A DNA stretch of 16,469 bases from SpSt-583 sp034434015 (GTDB taxonomy: Bacteria; Chloroflexota; Anaerolineae; Anaerolineales; UBA6663): positions 1-16,469 of the forward strand of contig DAOUAB010000137.1 of assembly GCA_034434015.1 (NCBI GenBank), read 5' to 3'. This document shows positions 14,156 to 16,469 of the stretch, piece by piece; the first letter of the stretch is position 1, and each line of letters begins with the position of its first letter. The position numbers and the translations under genes are program-made. The notes under the pieces were generated by a model, which was not told the origin of the DNA, ran no database searches, and saw only the letters and a program-made list of their open reading frames with translations.

Positions 14156-14530
14156 GTGACCTGTTTCCCCATTTACACCACGCGCGGGGCCTGGGCGGGG
14201 TTGCTGGCCGACGGCTACCTGTGGAACCCGCAGGGCGAATGGATCGGCTGGGTGGAACGCGACGGCCAGGTCTTCTCCGTCGCCGGGGAATACGTCGGCT
14301 GGCTCTCGCGCGACTTTCGGGTGCTGCGCAAGCGCGCCGTCGACGACGCCCACCGGCTGCGCCGCACGCCGCCGGCGCGCCCGGCCGGGCGCCTGGCCGT
14401 GCCGGCCACCGTGCCGTTGCCGCCGCTCATGGCCGAGATCGGCTTCGACACCGTGGACGTTCTGGAAGAGATGCCGGAACGCCTGCACACCCTGGACGCC
14501 GATCCGGCGGCAAAGGACATGGGAGAATGA
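14156..14530 (+). CDS. Small beta-flower-like protein, function unknown
   Basis: A 124-residue cytoplasmic-looking protein. The N-terminal half holds repeated beta units, GYLWNPQGEWIGWVE and GQVFSVAGEYVGWLS, then FRVLRKR. This 'g.lyn..Ge.iGwv' pattern resembles the four-fold beta flower family (NCBI/Pfam bflower type), recalled rather than searched. The C-terminal half, with RRTPPARPAGRL and a short acidic tail, looks less ordered. No enzyme motif is visible. GTG at 14156 is chosen because the promoter leaves no room for an upstream start; no ATG lies nearby in frame. Its stop overlaps the next ATG (ATGA). It shares an operon with a thioesterase and a Mg-chelatase-like ATPase; the role is unknown. 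Confidence 0.72.
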   Translation: MTCFPIYTTRGAWAGLLADGYLWNPQGEWIGWVERDGQVFSVAGEYVGWLSRDFRVLRKRAVDDAHRLRRTPPARPAGRLAVPATVPLPPLMAEIGFDTVDVLEEMPERLHTLDADPAAKDMGE

Positions 14531-15015
14531 ACCCCAAACCCGTCCACGCCTCGCGCGTCACGCTCTCGCTGCTTATGCCGCCGGCGGAGGCCAACCCGCT
14601 TGGCAACGTCCACGGCGGCTATCTCATGCGGCTGATGGACGAAGCCGGCGCCTCGGCCGCGATGCGCCACGCCCAGCGGCCGGTGGTGACCGTAGCCGTG
14701 GACCAGGTGCTGTTCAAGGAGCCCATCCACGTCGGCGACCTGGTGACCTTCCACGCCGAGCTGACCTACGTCGGGCGCACGTCGCTGGAGACCCGCATCG
14801 AGGTGCGCTCGGAGAACCTGCTCACCGGCGAGACCACCCACACCAACACCGCCTACTTCGTCTACGTGGCCCTGGACGGCACCGGCCGGCCGACGCCGGT
14901 GCCCGGGCTGCTCCTGGAGACGGACCATGAGCGCCGACAGTGGGAGGCCGCCCGGGAGCGCCAGGCCTACCGGCTGACCCAGCGCCAGAAACTCCAAGAC
15001 ACCGCCCATGACTGA
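14527..15015 (+). CDS. Hotdog-fold acyl-CoA thioesterase
   Basis: A 162-residue hydrolase of the YciA/ACOT (COG1607-like) group that cleaves acyl-CoA thioesters. The hotdog signature NPLGNVHGGYLMRLMDEAGA covers residues 23-42, with Asn23 and Asp38 as expected active-site residues and the central helix after HGG. VTVAVDQVLFKEPIHVGDLVTFHAEL and GRTSLETRIEVRSENLLTG are also typical. Length is normal; a charged C-terminal helix (about 135-160) follows the core. The ATG overlaps the previous stop, and AAGGA lies about 9 nt before it. Its end overlaps the AAA+ gene by 8 nt. The substrate acyl chain is not determined. Confidence 0.93.
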   Translation: MNPKPVHASRVTLSLLMPPAEANPLGNVHGGYLMRLMDEAGASAAMRHAQRPVVTVAVDQVLFKEPIHVGDLVTFHAELTYVGRTSLETRIEVRSENLLTGETTHTNTAYFVYVALDGTGRPTPVPGLLLETDHERRQWEAARERQAYRLTQRQKLQDTAHD

Positions 15016-16153
15016 AGAGCTGCCGTCGCTGCAACAACTGCTGGAAGAAGCCTCCGGCAAGCGTTTCCTCCAGGCCGTCACCCCGGGCGACCGCGGCCTG
15101 GCCGAGGACATCCGCTTCCCGTTCCTGGCCCTGGTCGGCCAGCGCGAGATGAAGATGGCGCTCCTGCTCGCGCTCATCAACCCGGCCATGAGCGGCGTCC
15201 TGCTGGTGGGGCCGCGCGGCACCGGCAAGACCACGGCCGTCCGCAGCCTGGCCGACCTGGTCCCGTTCGTCAACCGCTCGCTGTGCCAGTATGGGTGCCT
15301 GCCGGAGGACATCGAGACCGGCGGCATGGACGCCGTCTGCCCGGACTGCGCCAAGAAGTATGGCGAAGGCCAGCCGCTCACTTTCCCAGACCCGGTCCGG
15401 CTGGTGGAGCTGCCGCTCAACGCCCGTCTGGAGGATGTGGTCGGAGGCCTGGACGAGGCCGCCGCCATCCACAAACGGATGCAGATCAAGCGCGGCCTGC
15501 TGGCCCAGGCCGATCAGAATCTGCTCTACGTGGACGAGGTCAACCTGCTGCCCGATGAGATTGTGGACGCCATCCTGGACGCCGCCGCCCAGGGCATCTA
15601 CACCGTGCGGCGCGGGCCGGTGGCCGCCACTTACCGCGCGCGCTTTGTCTTCATCGGCTCGATGAATCCGGAGGAGGGCCGCCTGCGCCCGCAGATCCTG
15701 GACCGCTTCGGGCTGCGGCTGATGGTGCCGGGCCTGGCCGATCCCGGCGAGCGCCTGGAGGCCTATCGGCGCGTGCGCGCCTATCTCACCAACCCCAAGG
15801 CCCTGGTCGCGGCCTACGCCGCTGAGACCATCGCCATGCGCGACGAGATTCAGGCGGCGCGCAATCTCATCCCGCGCGTCACGCTGGCGCCGGAGGCGGA
15901 GACGGCCGGCCTGGAGATGGTGCGCCGCCTGCAGGTCGACTCGCTCCGGGCCGAGATCACCATGTTCGAGGCCGCCCGCGCGCACGCCGCCGCCGACGGG
16001 CGCACCCAGGCCACCGGCGACGACGTGCGCGCCGTGGCGCCGCTGGCCCTGCGCCTGCGCCGCTCGCAGTTCATGGTGGATTACTTCAAGGCCCAGCAGG
16101 CGGAAGAAGACGAGATCATGACCCTGCTGGATGAGCTGATCCCCGCCCGGTGA
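15008..16153 (+). CDS. Mg-chelatase subunit I-like AAA+ ATPase
   Basis: A 381-residue AAA+ ATPase of the BchI/ChlI/MoxR superfamily. Walker A is GPRGTGKT (68-75), Walker B is LLYVDEVNLL (172-181; Asp176, Glu177), sensor 1 lies in IGSMNPEEG (217-224), and the arginine-rich segment RLRPQILDRFGLRL (225-238) follows. Four cysteines in CQYGC and CPDC (93, 97, 111, 114) fit the Cys-rich insert of this family and may bind a metal. Family members form rings that drive a partner, such as a VWA-domain subunit or a metal chelatase. No bchD/H partner is in the window, so a role in bacteriochlorophyll synthesis should not be assumed. It overlaps the thioesterase by 8 nt and the next gene by GTGA. Confidence 0.9.
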   Translation: MTEELPSLQQLLEEASGKRFLQAVTPGDRGLAEDIRFPFLALVGQREMKMALLLALINPAMSGVLLVGPRGTGKTTAVRSLADLVPFVNRSLCQYGCLPEDIETGGMDAVCPDCAKKYGEGQPLTFPDPVRLVELPLNARLEDVVGGLDEAAAIHKRMQIKRGLLAQADQNLLYVDEVNLLPDEIVDAILDAAAQGIYTVRRGPVAATYRARFVFIGSMNPEEGRLRPQILDRFGLRLMVPGLADPGERLEAYRRVRAYLTNPKALVAAYAAETIAMRDEIQAARNLIPRVTLAPEAETAGLEMVRRLQVDSLRAEITMFEAARAHAAADGRTQATGDDVRAVAPLALRLRRSQFMVDYFKAQQAEEDEIMTLLDELIPAR

Positions 16154-16469
16154 ACGTGATGACGCGCGCGCGCCCGTATCCCCTGCTGCCCATCGCGCTG
16201 TGCCTGGGCTGGCTCGGCTTCTGGGGGCCGTGGCTGGCCCATCCGGCGGCCGCGCTGCAACTCAACGCCTATGAGCTGTCGGAGTGGGTCACCTTCCTGC
16301 CCGCCGTGCAGGCCGGCCAGGTCCCGCTCAACCGGCTGGCGTTCCTCGCCCCCAGCGCCTGCCTGGCGGTGCTGTGTGCGCTGGCCGTGCGGGGCGCCGG
16401 GGCGGCACCGGGCGCGGGAAGGACGCGCGGCTGGCTTGGCGCCCTATTGCCGGACTCGCTGTTGGGTTG
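16150..16469 (+). CDS. N-terminal part of a membrane protein, cut by window edge
   Basis: An open frame continues to the end of the window without a stop. From GTG 16150, which overlaps the ATPase stop as GTGA, or from GTG 16156 or ATG 16159, it begins with a basic N-terminus and a hydrophobic helix (PLLPIALCLGWLGFWGPWLA), an amphipathic stretch (LNAYELSEWVTFLP), a second helix (FLAPSACLAVLCALAV) and a Gly/Ala/Arg-rich loop. I do not recognise a family. It may be a partner of the ATPase, but only position suggests this. Confidence 0.6.
   Translation, partial: MNVMTRARPYPLLPIALCLGWLGFWGPWLAHPAAALQLNAYELSEWVTFLPAVQAGQVPLNRLAFLAPSACLAVLCALAVRGAGAAPGAGRTRGWLGALLPDSLLG

Noticed and set aside
15008..16153. 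Bacteriochlorophyll Mg-chelatase gene bchI proper
   Set aside because: No bchD, bchH or other pigment gene is nearby; the Cys-containing AAA+ family includes many non-pigment members.

Overview
The window is about 16.5 kb of very GC-rich, densely packed bacterial DNA. The gene content fits a Chloroflexota (Anaerolineae-like) genome: a TIGR03663/Agl23-type membrane protein, Thr/Pro-rich-linker lipoproteins, DUF348/G5 domains, multi-TM O-antigen-ligase-family proteins and a leaderless beta-flower protein. This taxonomic reading is an inference from protein style only; no rRNA or other strong marker is present. No tRNA, rRNA, CRISPR array or transposase gene was seen.

Left block, minus strand (1-3830): transcription runs right to left. 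scpB (chromosome condensation) is followed by a palindromic MITE-like element, an ECF-type sigma factor, a small single-TM protein overlapping it by ATGA (putative anti-sigma partner), rluB (rRNA pseudouridine synthase, 5 nt downstream), and a 5'-complete but edge-truncated Agl23-like glycosyltransferase-fold membrane protein. The sigma/anti-sigma-like pair sits between scpB and rluB.

Central block, plus strand (3809-13991): it starts from an extended -10 promoter lying inside the scpB 5' coding region. It encodes an LmeA/DUF2993-like lipoprotein, a DUF348-G5-beta-propeller lipoprotein, a 1039-residue fusion of a glycosidase-like domain with an O-antigen-ligase/polymerase domain, UDP-glucuronate decarboxylase (UDP-xylose synthase), a second O-antigen-ligase-family protein, a GtrA-like protein, a receiver-only response regulator and a GT4 glycosyltransferase. 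Together this looks like cell-surface glycan synthesis and display: UXS makes a nucleotide sugar, the GT4 transfers sugars, GtrA may help lipid-linked sugar flipping, and the two ligase/polymerase-family proteins act outside the membrane. The ligase, gtrA and receiver genes overlap end to start and are probably translated together.

Right block, plus strand (14143-16469): a perfect TATAAT box 7 nt before a GTG codon suggests a leaderless transcript. It encodes a small beta-flower-like protein, a hotdog thioesterase, a Mg-chelatase subunit I-like AAA+ ATPase and the start of an unknown membrane protein, all with overlapping stop and start codons.

The most unusual features are: (1) the glycosidase-like domain fused to the O-antigen ligase, which keeps the acid/base Glu motif but appears to have Asn where the nucleophile Glu is expected; (2) repeated short degenerate arrays with a 7-bp period at the starts, in the loops and between the surface-glycan genes, where a unit gain or loss inside a gene would shift frame; and (3) a palindromic repeat inserted in frame in the ligase domain, at the same loop where the paralogue carries a heptamer array.
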